Of a stretch of 64,000 nt of DNA, positions 21,620 to 32,434 are shown piece after piece. A program made the translations under genes and the position numbers. Where the stretch lies: the NCBI GenBank assembly GCA_030847615.1, contig JAUMIR010000002.1, positions 120,164,309-120,228,308 of the forward strand, written 5' to 3'. The stretch comes from Gambelia wislizenii (Eukaryota > Chordata > Lepidosauria > Squamata > Crotaphytidae). Each line of letters begins with the position of its first letter. Position 1 is the stretch's first letter. The notes below the pieces were generated by a model that saw only the letters and a program-made list of their open reading frames with translations, had not been told where the DNA came from and made no database searches.

Positions 21620-23290
21620 ATAGATTACAGCATTGTCATAGAAAAGCTATTAATTTGTGTACACAGCAATCCATGAATAATCAAATAGGCAAATGCTTAA
21701 CCTGCAAACATGGTGGGATTACTGCACTATTAGTTGTCTCACTGTTTCATTGAAACAGTATGGTCACATTTTTCAACCTCCCACAGAGCTTCTTAAAGTC
21801 CTCCCCTGTGACATTTTGAAGGGCTACAGGCCTGCAGCTCTGGCGTGAAAACTATTGCCTCCTATGGACAGAGCAAACAGCAGAGTCTCATCTCATCTGC
21901 TGTTAACACAATGATGCCTCCAGCATCAATGGAGCCATGAAACTGCTCCAGGTTTAAGTCCAAATTTTAAAAAAGCTCTCCAAGCTGCTGAACCTTAGTC
22001 CCCAAACAGGATCAGCACCTTGGGGAGCTCCTTTAAAGTTCAAATTAAAACCTGGAGAACATTCACTGCAACAGTAACGCTGGAGCCATCAGCCTCTCCA
22101 GCACATAACAGCATGCAAACAAACCAACAAGGTGGGCAGAGGCACAGTCTAGTCATACTGTCTGCACCTGTCCTTATTTTCACCTCCTTTAAAAAGGTTC
22201 CTGTCAGCTAATACATTTTATAAACCTTCCTGTTTTCTACAAGGTTGAATTATGTATAGTGACAAGAACTTCTGCTTTATCAAGACAGTGTTTCAGCTAG
22301 CTGCCTGGTTGTGACTATTAAATTGGAAGAGAGCTCTGCAGCTGACTCCAATACAGAGGCCTGAACCATGACTGATGTAAGCAGTGTCTGCACCACTCTG
22401 ATAAGAACATTAGATGTCCCTGAATAATCTAGAGTTTGCTCAACATTAAAGCTGGTATGTATACTGTTGCTGGTTTGTGCGTGTGTTTTTTTAAAAAAAG
22501 AACACGATTCATCGTATTTATTAGAAGTGAAAGAATTGTCAACACACAGAGCAGGATAACATTTCTTCCCGCTATAAGCTACTGTGCATCTCACCACACA
22601 TTTGCACTGTGACCAGTAGGCAATGGTAAATTACTTGTAAAACAAGAACTGACTCATCTATGCCTTTGGATGTAAAGGAGTTCAGGTTTAATTTCTTTAG
22701 TTTTACTTACACAGTGGGGAAAACAGACATGGCTTGTTTAAAATGCCCTTTCCATGATCTAAGTCTTTGATCCCGAGGTGATGGACAAACTCTAAAACCA
22801 CAAATAGACTTCATTTGAAAGTGCATCAGCCAATGTAGGAAAAATGCATTAGCTATATGCCTTTGCAATTGCAAGACTTATGTGTGTGTGTGTATTTGTG
22901 TGTGTGAGAGAGATATCTTCCTTCCCACATTACCGACTAGGATTTATAAATATGAGCCTGTGTGTTGAAAATATGGTGTGTGTGGATTCCCTCTTCCTCC
23001 TCCTTCACCAAAGATAATAAAGTGGGGAAGTGTCCACAGTGGAGGTTGCAAGGTTTTCTCCATCCTGCCTCTTCAGCATTTGCAACCAGTATCTGAAGGT
23101 CCTTTAGCTGGAGCTCTCATTTAGAACATCTGAGCTGGATCAGATCAAATGTCCCTCTAGTATAGAATAATGATTCTCACAGTGGCCTCTGGAAAGACTG
23201 CAAAGAAAGTTCAAAGGCAACAGCCTTTTCTCAGTATTGTTCTAGCACACAGTGACACATTGACTCAGAACCTAGAAATTCCAGACAGCC
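21620..23290. other. unassigned sequence
   Basis: No coding region recognised. A short (TG)n-like patch lies at 22881-22904. Apparently single-copy flank of the DIRS element. Confidence 0.45.
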
Positions 23291-23352
23291 ATTATGAGTA
23301 AGGACAGGTTGCTTACCTGTAACCATAGATTACAGAATCTAAGAGTGGTCTT

Positions 23353-23506
23353 CTGTGAATTCACACAGCTGGGTTACTCCTGCGCAGAGCATCGGAACCT
23401 TCTAGAAACGCTAGGCAGAATATGCTTTGATACATTTTTGGCGGTAACTCCGCCCATCTTAATGGTCCCTTATAAGGGCTTCCCACCTAAATCCCCTCAG
23501 TTCCTT
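23353..23506. repeat. DIRS inverted terminal repeat, 3' side
   Basis: Matches the reverse complement of 29481-29640 over its length, including agctgggttactcctgcgc, ctagaaacgctaggcag and aactccgcccatc. It lacks six bases (ctgcgc) present in the other copy. The outermost part (23297-23352) is not matched by the right end but by the internal complementary region. Confidence 0.9.
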
Positions 23507-23584
23507 GAATGACGCCACAATCTCCAGCATCAGGAACATTATGCATGTTTATATGATGTAGTAGAACATAGAGGGTAGGATGGG

Positions 23585-23690
23585 CGGGTCTGTGTGAATT
23601 CACAGAAGACCACTCAGAGATCTATGGTTACAGGTAAGCAACCTGTCCATCTTCTTCGTGGTCTCTGTGAATCACACAGCTGGGTGTAGA
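23585..23690. repeat. DIRS internal complementary region
   Basis: The first half (about 23590-23649) is the reverse complement of the left outer end 23297-23368: gaattcacagaagaccact, then ggttacaggtaagcaacctg. The second half (about 23657-23684) is the reverse complement of the right outer end 29616-29645: ggtctctgtgaatcacacag. Both ends are therefore represented side by side, as in DIRS1, where this region is thought to align the ends for circularisation. Confidence 0.88.
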
Positions 23691-23859
23691 CTGGCAAGCT
23701 TCACTCTTGGAGGCGGGTATGTCCTACACCAAGTATACCATATATACAGACACCTGAGATTGAAACATTAAGAGCACATTCTCAAGTAAACTGATCAAAC
23801 ATATATAACAACAGTGACTTGGCAACATGAACACTCACTCATTGAATAGAAGATAACAG

Positions 23860-24830
23860 TACAGCCTTCCCAAAGGCAGCCTCGTTCCTAGAACAAGAGT
23901 CAAGTCTGTAGTGAGAAATAAAAGTCAAAGGTGATGACCAGGTTGCAGCTCTGCAAATGTCCTATAGAGGCACTCCAGAGAGAAAAGCTGTCGACGTGGA
24001 GACAGCTCTCATAGAGTGTCCCCGAATCCGTGATGGCAGAGGTTTCTTTGCCAGTTCGTAGCAGAGAGCAATGGTCGACGTCACCCACTTCGATAGCTGT
24101 TGCGAAGAAATGGGCTCTCCGAGCTTCGAGTCAGCATAAGACACAAACAGTCTGGGTGACTTCCTGTGGGACGCAGTCCGTTGAATGTAGAAGGCTAAAG
24201 CTCTTTGACGTCCATGAGATGAAGGGTGAGTTCGAATTCGTCCTGCGGGTCCTCCATCAAAGCAGGGAGAGTGATGGATTGGTTGAGATGGAAGCTGGAC
24301 ACCACCTACGGAAGGATGGAGATGTCGGGACGAAGCACCACTTTGTGCTTATGGAAAGCAGGGTATGGAGGATCAGACCTCAAGGCACAGAGCTCACCAG
24401 CCCGGCACGCCAAAGTGATGGCCACAAGGAAGGCAGTCTTCCAGGATAGGAGTCGCAGATCAGTAGAAGCCAAAGGTTCGAATAGTCGGTGAACCAGCTG
24501 TGAAAGGACCAGTTCGAGGCTCCAAGTCGGGGTCAGTTTGGTCACCAGAGGATGCACATTGGCGAAGCCTTTCAAAAATTTCTTTACCGTCGCATCAACA
24601 AAGGGGGACAGACGTCCACTCACCTGGATCTTGACGGAGATAGCTGCCAGGTAGCACCGGATCGACGAAAGCGATAGGCCCACCGAAGACAATTGGAGAA
24701 GAAGCTCCAGTACAGTTGTAATGGAGAACGGTTCAGGACTCGGTCCTTGGGAGGCCAGAAAGGTTTCATACTTCTTCCACTTATACTGGTATGACTTTCA
24801 AGTAGGCGGTCTTTGTGCAGCATCAATGAC
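23860..24830 (-). pseudogene. DIRS tyrosine recombinase, frameshifted
   Basis: Read through several frames, the region matches the DIRS tyrosine recombinase. The N-terminal SAM-like part is YKWKKYETFLASQG and LSLSSIRCYLAAIS near 24800-24640. The catalytic region begins with ACRAGEL (first catalytic Arg) near 24380. Further on, GHSMRAVSTS near 24005-24030 supplies the His-x-x-Arg pair, and a final Tyr-containing stretch (LTFISHY) lies near 23905-23930. The frame is broken between 24300 and 24100 and again near 23980, so this copy is probably inactive. The enzyme would catalyse integration of a circular DNA intermediate. Confidence 0.8.
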
Positions 24831-24974
24831 AGCCTGAATGTCTGGATGGAGAGACGCAGGTTGCCTCGGTACCGAGGACAAACCCGAGAGTCTCGAACCC
24901 GAAGGCTGAATCACAGAATCAGCCTCCACGCCGTCAGATGAAGAGTGTCTAGGTCGGGATGTCTGACCATGCCC

Positions 24975-26790
24975 TCATGAATGGTGAGCAGATCCGGACG
25001 GGACAGCAGACGGATGAAGCAACGCTTGGACATGTGTAGAAGTCGCAAACCACAGCTGCCGAGGCCACCATGGGGCGATGAGGATGGCGTTCGCTCGATC
25101 CTGAAAAAGCTTGGCAATCACTCTTGTCAGTAGTGGGAATGGAGGGAACAGGTACAGTAGCGGTCCCGACCATTGGAACAGGAATGCGTCTCCCCTCGAT
25201 CCCGGAGCGCATCGCCTGGAACAGAACTGGGGACACTGAGCGTTCTCAGGAAATGCGAAGAGGTCTAATTGAGGAAAACCCCAGCTCCGAAACAGGTCTA
25301 AGGTGACCGATCTGTGTAGATGCCACTTGTGGATGGAGAGACTCGAGCAGCTGAGTCCGTCTGCAAGAGTGTTCTCCTCCGCAGGAAGATGAATGGATTG
25401 GAGAAACACATTCTTGCAGACGCACCATTCCCAGATGTCCAGTGTGAGCTGTAGAAGTTGGGGGGACCTCATACCTCCCTGCTTGTTCAGGTAGTACATG
25501 ACAGAGGTATTGTCTGTCAGTACTAGTACAGTCCTGCCCCTCACCAAGGATTCGAAGGCTCTTAATGCTTTCTGGACGGTGAGCAGTTCCAGGACGTTGA
25601 TATGGAGAGCTTGCTCTTCATTGTTCCAAGAGCCCTGAATATCGTAGGACTCGATGTGCGCTCCCGATCCCTGCATCGAGGCATCCGTTGTCAAAGATAC
25701 GTTCGGCTGAGGAAGGTCGAACGGCATGCCCAACAGGACATTGTCTGGTACCAGCCACCAGTCCAGAAATCGCTGAACTGCCCGCGGCATTGTAAGCATC
25801 TTGTTTGGAGAATCACGGAGAGGGTTGAATACTTGCAGGAACCAGTGTTGGAGCGGACGGAAACCAAGTCTGGCGAGGTGGGTCACATAAGTCGTGGCTG
25901 CCATGTGACTGAGAAGAACGTGAACTGAATGAGCAGGAAGCCTTCGGGACCAACGGCAGGTATGAATCAGGGACCGAAGGGTGTTGAAGTGGTCTTGAGG
26001 TAAGTATGCCGCTGCAGTTACAGAGTCTAGACGAGCTCCAATGAATTGGATCACTTGAGCCGGCTGGAGCTGAGACTTTTCGATGTTGACAACAAGTCCC
26101 AGGTAGTCTAAGGCATCTAAGGTGAGGCCAACATCGAGTTCGAGCTGATGTCGAGACTCTGCCACAATCAGCCAGTCGTCAATGTAGGGGAAGACCACCA
26201 CGCCCTGCTGCCAAAGGAAAGCCGCCACTACTGCCATGCACTTCGTAAAGACGCGAGGAGCAGTCGAGAGGCTGAAAGGAAGCACCCTGAATTGGAAGGC
26301 CTCGGTCCCGACCTGAAACGCAAGGAAGCGCCTGTGCGTCGGATGGATCCCAATGTGAAAATAGGCGTCCTTCAGGTCTATGGAGACGAACCAGTCATTC
26401 CGTTTCAGAAGCGGAAGGATGGAGGCCAAGGTGACCATTCTGAATTTCTTTGGGGCTATGTACTTGTTCACCCCATGGAGGTCGAGAATCAGGCGTAGAC
26501 CGCCGTCCTTCTTGGTAACCAGAAAGTACCTCAAGAAGAAGCAGAGGTGGTGAAGGTCGGGGTCGACAGGTTCGATGCCCCCCTTTTGCAACAGAGTGTG
26601 CACCTCCTCGAGGAGGGGAGGGGAGGGCGGTGTTGATCGAACCAGTCCCGTCGGAGGTAGTGTCGAACTCGATCCAATAGCCAGTCTGGATGATTTGAAG
26701 CACCCAACGGTCTGATGTTATAGAAGACCAGGCTTCTTGGAAGTTGGACAGTCGATCCCCAAAGAGAGGTGTCTAAGAAAAAACAGAAAC
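24975..26790 (-). pseudogene. DIRS reverse transcriptase-RNase H
   Basis: The open frame from 26603 to 24975 (542 aa) holds a full RT: LVTKKDGGLRLILDLHGVNKYI, motif A SIDLKDAYFHIGI, FSLSTAPRVFTK and the catalytic FPYIDDW. The RNase H part follows with TTDAS, the ELLTVQKAL Glu, LTDNTS and EENTLADGLS. After RNase H comes a region with LDLFAFPENAQCP and IAPWWPRQLWF, present in DIRS proteins and sometimes annotated as methyltransferase-like. RT sequence begins upstream (FQEAWSSITSDRWVLQII near 26735-26690), and one frameshift near 26620-26640 separates it from the long frame. Residues expected for catalysis are present. Confidence 0.88.
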
Positions 26791-26860
26791 AGCATCAGCA
26801 AGGCAATCAAAATTTCTTCCGGCTCTGATCCCTGGATCGTTGCCGCGACGGTTGGCGGTA

Positions 26861-29190
26861 TCATGAACCCGAGCCCTGGCTCCTCACCGATGAGGCTGGG
26901 GAGGGAGAGGGAACGTAACGGGACCAGCGGTAGGATTGGCCAGAGTACCCTCGACTGAACTGTTGGCCATACAATGGGGCTTGCCAGGAATATCTGCCTC
27001 TAGGACAGTATTGAGAGGTGGAAGTGGAGCCCATACCATATTTCCTGGCAGTGGTCCTCATCTTTTGGGTGAACTCGAGCTTTTCGTCGGTTGACCCACT
27101 GAATAAGCCAGACTCGTCAAAAGGCAGATCTTCTATGGTGGCCGAGGCTTGAGGTGTAAGGCCCGAGGAATGCATCCATGCATGTCGATGCACTGCAATG
27201 GAACCAGCAATGGTTTTCGCTGCGCAGTCTGCCACATGACGGGCTGAATTCATCTGTAGTCCTGCAAGGGACTAGGCCTCAGACTGTATGGCCTCTGCCA
27301 TCCGACGCCGCTCCTCAGGGAGGTCCTGGATGAGATGACTCATTCTCTCCCATAGGACCTGCTGGTAAGCTCCCATGCAAGCCGAATAATTTGCCGCACG
27401 GAAGCTCAGACCAGCTGCGGAGTAAATTTTCTTCCCGACAATATCCAGTTTCCTGCTGTCTGGGTCTGGCGGAAATGATAGAGGCCAGCATTTTTTCTTG
27501 TTCTGTGCAACTTCGACGACCACAGAATTTGGCCTTGGATGGTTCTGGAGCCAATCCACATGTTCGCCACCAACACGGTACAGTCAATCTATCTTTTTAG
27601 ATGTCAACTGGATAGATGAGGGATTCTCCCAGGACCCCTGTGCGATTTTTAACAGAGAAGGCAGTACTGGGATGGAAGCCGTTGGGGGTGCCTTCAACTG
27701 GATCCGTTGGAAAATTGGGTCCACGGGATCAGTTGCTCGTTCTTCCAATTTAAGATCTAGCGCATGGGACATCCGGACCATTTCCTCTCCAAAAGCACGC
27801 ACATCATCAGTTGGAGAGGCAGAATCATCCTCCATCAACTCGGTCTTAGGTGATGGCAGATATGGTCAGTAAAGGTCCCAAGATGTGGCGGAAGATGAGG
27901 TCGACCCCTCCGATGAAGGACTACGGTCCCGTGGTGGTGTGGGAGATCGGGGCTGTGGAGCTGGAGGCGTTCGAGGTAGAGGGCGATGTTCAAGAGGAGA
28001 CACCTGGATCACAGCATCCCTCTTCGACACTGGCTTCACAACATCCAGATCGACGAGTCGTGGAGACCAGGCAATCGAGCGGCCCGTGATGGTGGTGTCG
28101 AGGACATCACCTCTCGGTGTGTAGATCTGCGAACCCATGGGTGACCCAAAACCTGCCCTGCAGATGGATCGGGCAAGATCATAGGCAGAATAAGCCGGAA
28201 CATCATCACGGATTGCAGCAGATACACGGCTTCGATAGATGTCTTTGGACTCGATAACCTCAACCTCCACGTCCGAAGAATGGTGCTCCAGCAATTGAGC
28301 CCTCGACACGACCAGAGCAGGGGATGCTTCAAGGCACCTAGGGGATCTCTCAGTGTCAGTACCAGATGGGACTTCAACCGTCACAATTTCAGCTGATCCC
28401 AACGGTGTACGTGACCAATGGGTCTTGGGCTCCGTTATGGTGGAAACAGGCAAAGGCCAGACAAAGATGCCCTCGACATCTGTTGATCGGCGAGGGGGAA
28501 TCTCTGGAGCAGCACCTTCCACAGCCTTAGATTTCTTCGAGCCGTCCTTCGTCTTAGTCTTGGACTTACTAGAGTCATGCTTAGACAAATGCTTTTCGTT
28601 CCTCTTCTTCTTCAGACTGAGAAGAAGCAGACTCAGTACTGGGACAGGCCTCGGTGGTGGAAGGAGTCTTATCCCAAATGGCATCCTTTGATGTTGATGG
28701 TATCTGCTCTCGAGTCGGTGTCGATCGATCCCGAGCCGAATCCGAGGACGCACGCTGAAGGTAGGAGTGGAGAGCCTCCAGGTCAGATGCAGTGGAGCAG
28801 CGCCTAGACGGGCTTCGGGACCGACAATGTTTTTGGCCTTTAGATGGAGGAGACCAGGAGCGTCCACGGCCTCGGGACTCAGAGGAAGGAGCTGAAGCAG
28901 AGGTAGAGGCTGGAACTGAACCAGAGAGTAAGGCTTTCTCGTAAAGAAAAGACTTCATAGAATCATAGAATCACAGAATTGTAGAGTTGCAAGAGACCAC
29001 AAGGGCCATCCAGTCCATTCAGGCGCGAGAGCCTATGTTTCCGAGCCTGTGGTGTAAAAGCCTTAAAATGGACATAAGCGTTTTCATTATGAGTCTCTCC
29101 CAAGCATATTAAACAGTGGGAATGACCATCCGCACCTGGGAGCTTCGCTTAACAAATTACGCAGCGTTTATAGGCTCCTCTCCCAGACAT
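26861..29190 (-). pseudogene. DIRS gag-like ORF, interrupted
   Basis: The start is placed at 29190, where the minus strand reads MSGRGAYKRCVIC, followed by a zinc-finger-like DGHSHCLICLGE. Then come a Ser/Arg-rich, low-complexity middle (28950-28580) and a C-terminal part with FRAANYSACMGAYQQVLWERM near 27400-27350 and GRYSWQAPLYGQQFSRGYSGQ near 27010-26950. A 60-bp CR1 tail splits the frame at 28957-29017, and one stop lies near 29150. Frameshifts near 28580, 27840 and 27560 divide the rest. The function in DIRS elements is presumed nucleocapsid-like; that is inference from position and composition. Confidence 0.72.
28957..29017 (-). mobile_element. 60-bp CR1 3' tail inserted in DIRS gag
   Basis: The stretch tagaatcatagaatcacag...ggccatccagtcca is the extreme 3' end of CR1 and nothing more. 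Without it the gag frame reads on from SRL to KSFLYEK. A tgaa shared by both junctions may be a 4-bp duplication or tail overlap. Confidence 0.88.
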
Positions 29191-29480
29191 TTTACTCACA
29201 ATAGCTGCAACAATAAGCACAATGAAGAAAAATCGTAGTCAAGGACAGTCCGAGGTCAAGAGCGATATCTGAGGTAATGACAAAACCGAAGGAGTAAGCC
29301 AAAATCATCATCAAAAGCCAGAAACAGGTCAAAAACAGAGCGATCAGAAGCCAAATACCAAAACCAGAGGGATAGAGCAAAAATCATCGTCAAAAAAGCA
29401 AAGCCAAGTCAAACCAGATCGTTGAGAGAGAAAACACCTAGCGAACAGAAGTTCCTTCAAGCTACTAGCGCGGCTGAAAG

Positions 29481-29645
29481 AAAGGAACTGAGGGGATTTA
29501 GGCGGGAAGCCCTTATAAGGGACCATTAGGATGGGCGGAGTTACCGCCAAAAATGTATCAAAGCATATTCTGCCTAGCGTTTCTAGAAGGTTCTGATGCT
29601 CTGCGCAGGCGCAGGAGTAACCCAGCTGTGTGATTCACAGAGACC
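29481..29645. repeat. DIRS inverted terminal repeat, 5' side
   Basis: Partner of 23353-23506. Contains ctgatgctctgcgcaggcgc with a 6-bp direct duplication (gcgcag) absent from the other copy. The outer 29616-29645 matches the internal complementary region. Confidence 0.9.
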
Positions 29646-29649
29646 TGAT

Positions 29650-30470
29650 GAACCTATCCACCATGCATGTGCAGAATCCCTTTAAAAACTATCTGAGCTA
29701 ATGGCAATCATCACATCATGTGACAGTCAGTTCCACAAATTAATTATATAGGCTGTGCCCATTTGTCCTGAATCAAATTTAATAGGATTGCCCCCAAATT
29801 CTTGTTTCTGAGGGAGAAATCTGCTCTTTCTTCCTTCAAATTATACATAATTGCATACACCTCTGTCACACTCCCTTATCTTTTTTCCTAAACGAAAATC
29901 CCCAAGACTTTAACCTTTTGGTGCAAGAAGGGGCTCCAATATAGCCTGCTGATCACATGTTGGTTGTCTTTTCCAGCTCAACATCATTTTTTTAAGGCTG
30001 AGCCATCAGCACTGTACACAGTGTTTATTTATTATTAAGATTTCTACCCCTCCTTTCAAACGCATTATCAGGGCAGCTAACAATAAAATATTTAACACCT
30101 CATAAAATAAACAATACATAAATAATCTGAAAATAGCACATCTATTAAAGCTACATGAATTTTTTCATACATAAGAGTAAAACAAACTCTCAAAACTTTA
30201 AAGCCTGGGATTTTTTTAAAGGTCATTGCCTGGCCCTGGGGCTCTTCTATCATGCCCCCAAACGCTCCTGTTTTGTTTCTGTTAAAGAAGATCTTTTGTT
30301 TTGTTTTAACATAAAATCAAGTCTGAAGAAAAACTGTACAAAGCTTGCTCCCTATTTTGGAGTAGGAGGGGAGAAAAGACTAGACATTGTGGCCATATAC
30401 CCTAACAAAAAAAATAGTTCTAGAAAACAGTACTAAAAGACAAAACTAAGAAAACAGTGGCACCGATATA
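29650..30470. other. unassigned sequence with a degenerate L2-type tail
   Basis: At 30024-30130 the sequence (tttattattaagatttctacccctcc, then agggcagctaacaataaaat) resembles a reversed L2 3' end. The rest is unrecognised. Confidence 0.4.
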
Positions 30471-30473
30471 TTG

Positions 30474-30700
30474 TTGTGGTTGTGTGCCTTCGAGTTGTTT
30501 CTGACATATGGCAACCCTAGGGTGAACCTATCACAGGGGTTTTCTTGGCAAGATTTGTTCAGAGGGGGTTTGCCTTTGCCTTCCTCTGAGGCTGAGAGAG
30601 TATGACTTACCAAAGGTCACTCAGTGGGTTTTCATGGCCGAGTGGGGTTTCGAAACCTTGTCTCCCAGTTTCCTAGTCCAACATTCAAACCATGTTGGCT
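30474..30700 (-). mobile_element. tRNA-derived SINE
   Basis: Same family as 21363-21617, with a decayed B box (ggtttcgaaacc) on the minus strand and the body blocks ctctcagcctcagagg and ctctgaacaaatcttgcc. The 3' end reads into gttgttgtggttgtgtgcc at the left. Confidence 0.8.
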
Positions 30701-30904
30701 CTTCACCAATATATTCTTCCCAATATATTTTGAAATGTGTCTTTTTTAAATCAAAGGAATTCTATCATCTGCTTCTAATGCTTCCTAAATGGCTGTTTAG
30801 GAATACCTTCTTGGCTGAGCCAGATGTGAGGTAATCACAGGCAGCTCTTTAGCATTAGCATTATATAAAGAGTTTTTAATCATAAAGCCTACTCCTGAAA
30901 GATG

Positions 30905-31650
30905 TTTTTTAGTTTTGGGTTTGCCAGACCAGTAAAGTGTGTAGCTGGCGCAGTGTTCTTTAAGGCTGCCTTCCTCATGGAGATGAACTTCACTAAGAGC
31001 AGCTATGTCAATATTAAGTCGTGATAGTTCATGGGCTATTAGAGCAGAACGACGCTCAGGACGTCCACTATCTGCAGAGTCTCGCGTGGTTCTGATGTTC
31101 CAGCATGCAAGTGTCAGTTTATTTACAGCTTTGGAGGCTGGTGTGTGCCTTTGTTTCTTTGCCTTGGTTTGACCGCATCAGAAGATGCCCGTTGGCCGCG
31201 GCTAGCCAACCAGGTAGATGGGGATGAGCTTTCGTTAGGCCACCTTTTCTAGGCCCCTCTCCATATGGAGCAAGCAGTGCTCTCCTTTAAAAAGGCTGCT
31301 AGGTCGTTCAGGATGCTGCCGAACAAGACTATCATCTCCTGGGTCAGCCTCGAGCGACCAAAGTCCTGAATCGCCTGTATGGAGGGTTGGGTCTGCAGCT
31401 TCTAGTGCAGCTTTACACCTGCTGTTTCGTCCCTCGCCTATCGCTACAGAGCTTTTTTTGGAACTGGATTTGTCCTTCGAGCCTGTGCAATGGATTTTTC
31501 TGGTGGAGCGCAGCATGCACAGAACTGGCCTCACCCTTTAAACCAAAGGTTAATAATAATAATGGATGGTAGCAGCGAGGTCCTCAGGTCGTAGGTTTGA
31601 TTAGAGTTTCCTTCTCTTAGGTGGTTGACCTTACAGCGTTGGATGAGCAC
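30905..31650 (-). pseudogene. non-LTR element, inverted 5' part with endonuclease start
   Basis: The minus strand encodes LTLACWNIRTTRDS, then SGRPERRSALIAHELSRLNIDIAALSEVHLHEEG and YTLYWSGKPK. This is the N-terminal part of an APE endonuclease of an RTE-like LINE, with the Asn and Glu (NIR, SEV) catalytic blocks. About 450 bp of upstream non-coding sequence (31200-31650) comes with it. The frame ends at 30905. It lies head to head with the C-terminal fragment of what looks like the same family at 31650-32430. The clade name (RTE or RTE-X type) is tentative. Confidence 0.68.
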
Positions 31651-32430
31651 CATCTGCATATAGCACATTTGGAAGACTTCACAAAAGAGTCTGGAGTAAT
31701 AAACACCTGAGGCGAAGCACAAAAATCAGTGTGTATAGAGCCATTATACTGTCTATTCTCCTTTATGGCTCTGAAACATGGTTCACCTATCGCCACCACC
31801 TACGACTCCTCAAACGCTTTCATCAGTGCTGTCTACGCACAATCCTAAATATACACTGGACTATGTGACGAATGGCAGGGGGTTGGACTGGATGGCCCTC
31901 GTGGTCTCTTCCAACTCTGCAATTCTATGATTCTATGAATGTTGCTGTCCTTGAGCAAGCAGGGATCACCAGCATTGAGGCCATGATATTGAGAACACAG
32001 CTGTGCTGGGCAGGGCATGTTTCTAGGATGGAGGACCATCGCCTCCCAAAAATAGTACTCTACGTTGAACTTGCCACGGGTCAGCGTAAGAGGGGCGCTC
32101 CAAAAAAGCGATACAAGGACTCCCTGAAACATCTCAGGCTCAGCCAAATTGATCACCAACAATGGTCCGCCCTGGCCTCACATTGGGAGGCATGGAGAGG
32201 AACTATCCACAATGCTGCAGCCTTATTTGAGAACTCACACCGAACAAGTCTTGAAGAGAAATGACAACACAGAAAGAATCACAACCCAGAAACATCACCC
32301 AAGGAGACCTTCTGTTGTGCTTTCTGCAACCGGACTTGTTTATCTCGGATTGGCCTTTTTAGTCATCAGCACACTTGCAGAAAGTGTGGGATGAGTCCTT
32401 CCTGAAACTTTGTTTGCGAAGAAAAGCCAG
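31650..32430 (+). pseudogene. non-LTR element C-terminal fragment with CR1 tail insert
   Basis: Starts inside the RT thumb region (HLEDFTKESGVINT type, decayed) and continues through YRHHLRLLKRFHQCCLRTILNIHWT, then RMEDHRLPKIVLYVELATGQRKRGAPKKRYKDSLK. It ends with the Cys/His block (CCAFCNRTCLSRIGLFSHQHTC in restored reading) near 32320-32390. Compared with the copy at 34245-35560 it has point mutations, a small deletion and the CR1 tail at 31867-31938. Confidence 0.8.
31867..31938 (+). mobile_element. CR1 3' tail inserted in LINE fragment
   Basis: About 70 bp of CR1 3' end (gcagggggttggactggatg through ttctatgattctatg). The related copy at 35079-35095 reads gtgacgaatgttgctgtcc without it. 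The bases gaatg flank both sides, so a 5-bp duplication is possible. Confidence 0.9.
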
Positions 32431-32434
32431 AGAT

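Larger units (their letters stand above)
23297..29645 (-). mobile_element. DIRS-type tyrosine-recombinase retrotransposon
   Basis: The order on the minus strand is terminal repeat, gag, RT/RNase H, tyrosine recombinase, internal complementary region, terminal repeat. This is the DIRS architecture. Inverted terminal repeats of about 150 bp (about 23353-23506 and 29481-29640) match closely apart from a 6-nt gap and a few substitutions. The internal complementary region at 23585-23690 is complementary to the outermost sequences of both ends. There is no long target duplication, as expected for recombinase-mediated integration. The only foreign insertion seen is a 60-bp CR1 tail in gag. Confidence 0.9.

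Noticed and set aside
27866..28867. 333-aa ORF on the minus strand
   Set aside because: It overlaps the DIRS gag region; whether this frame or a neighbouring one is the true gag frame is uncertain, so it is described under gag and not as a separate gene.
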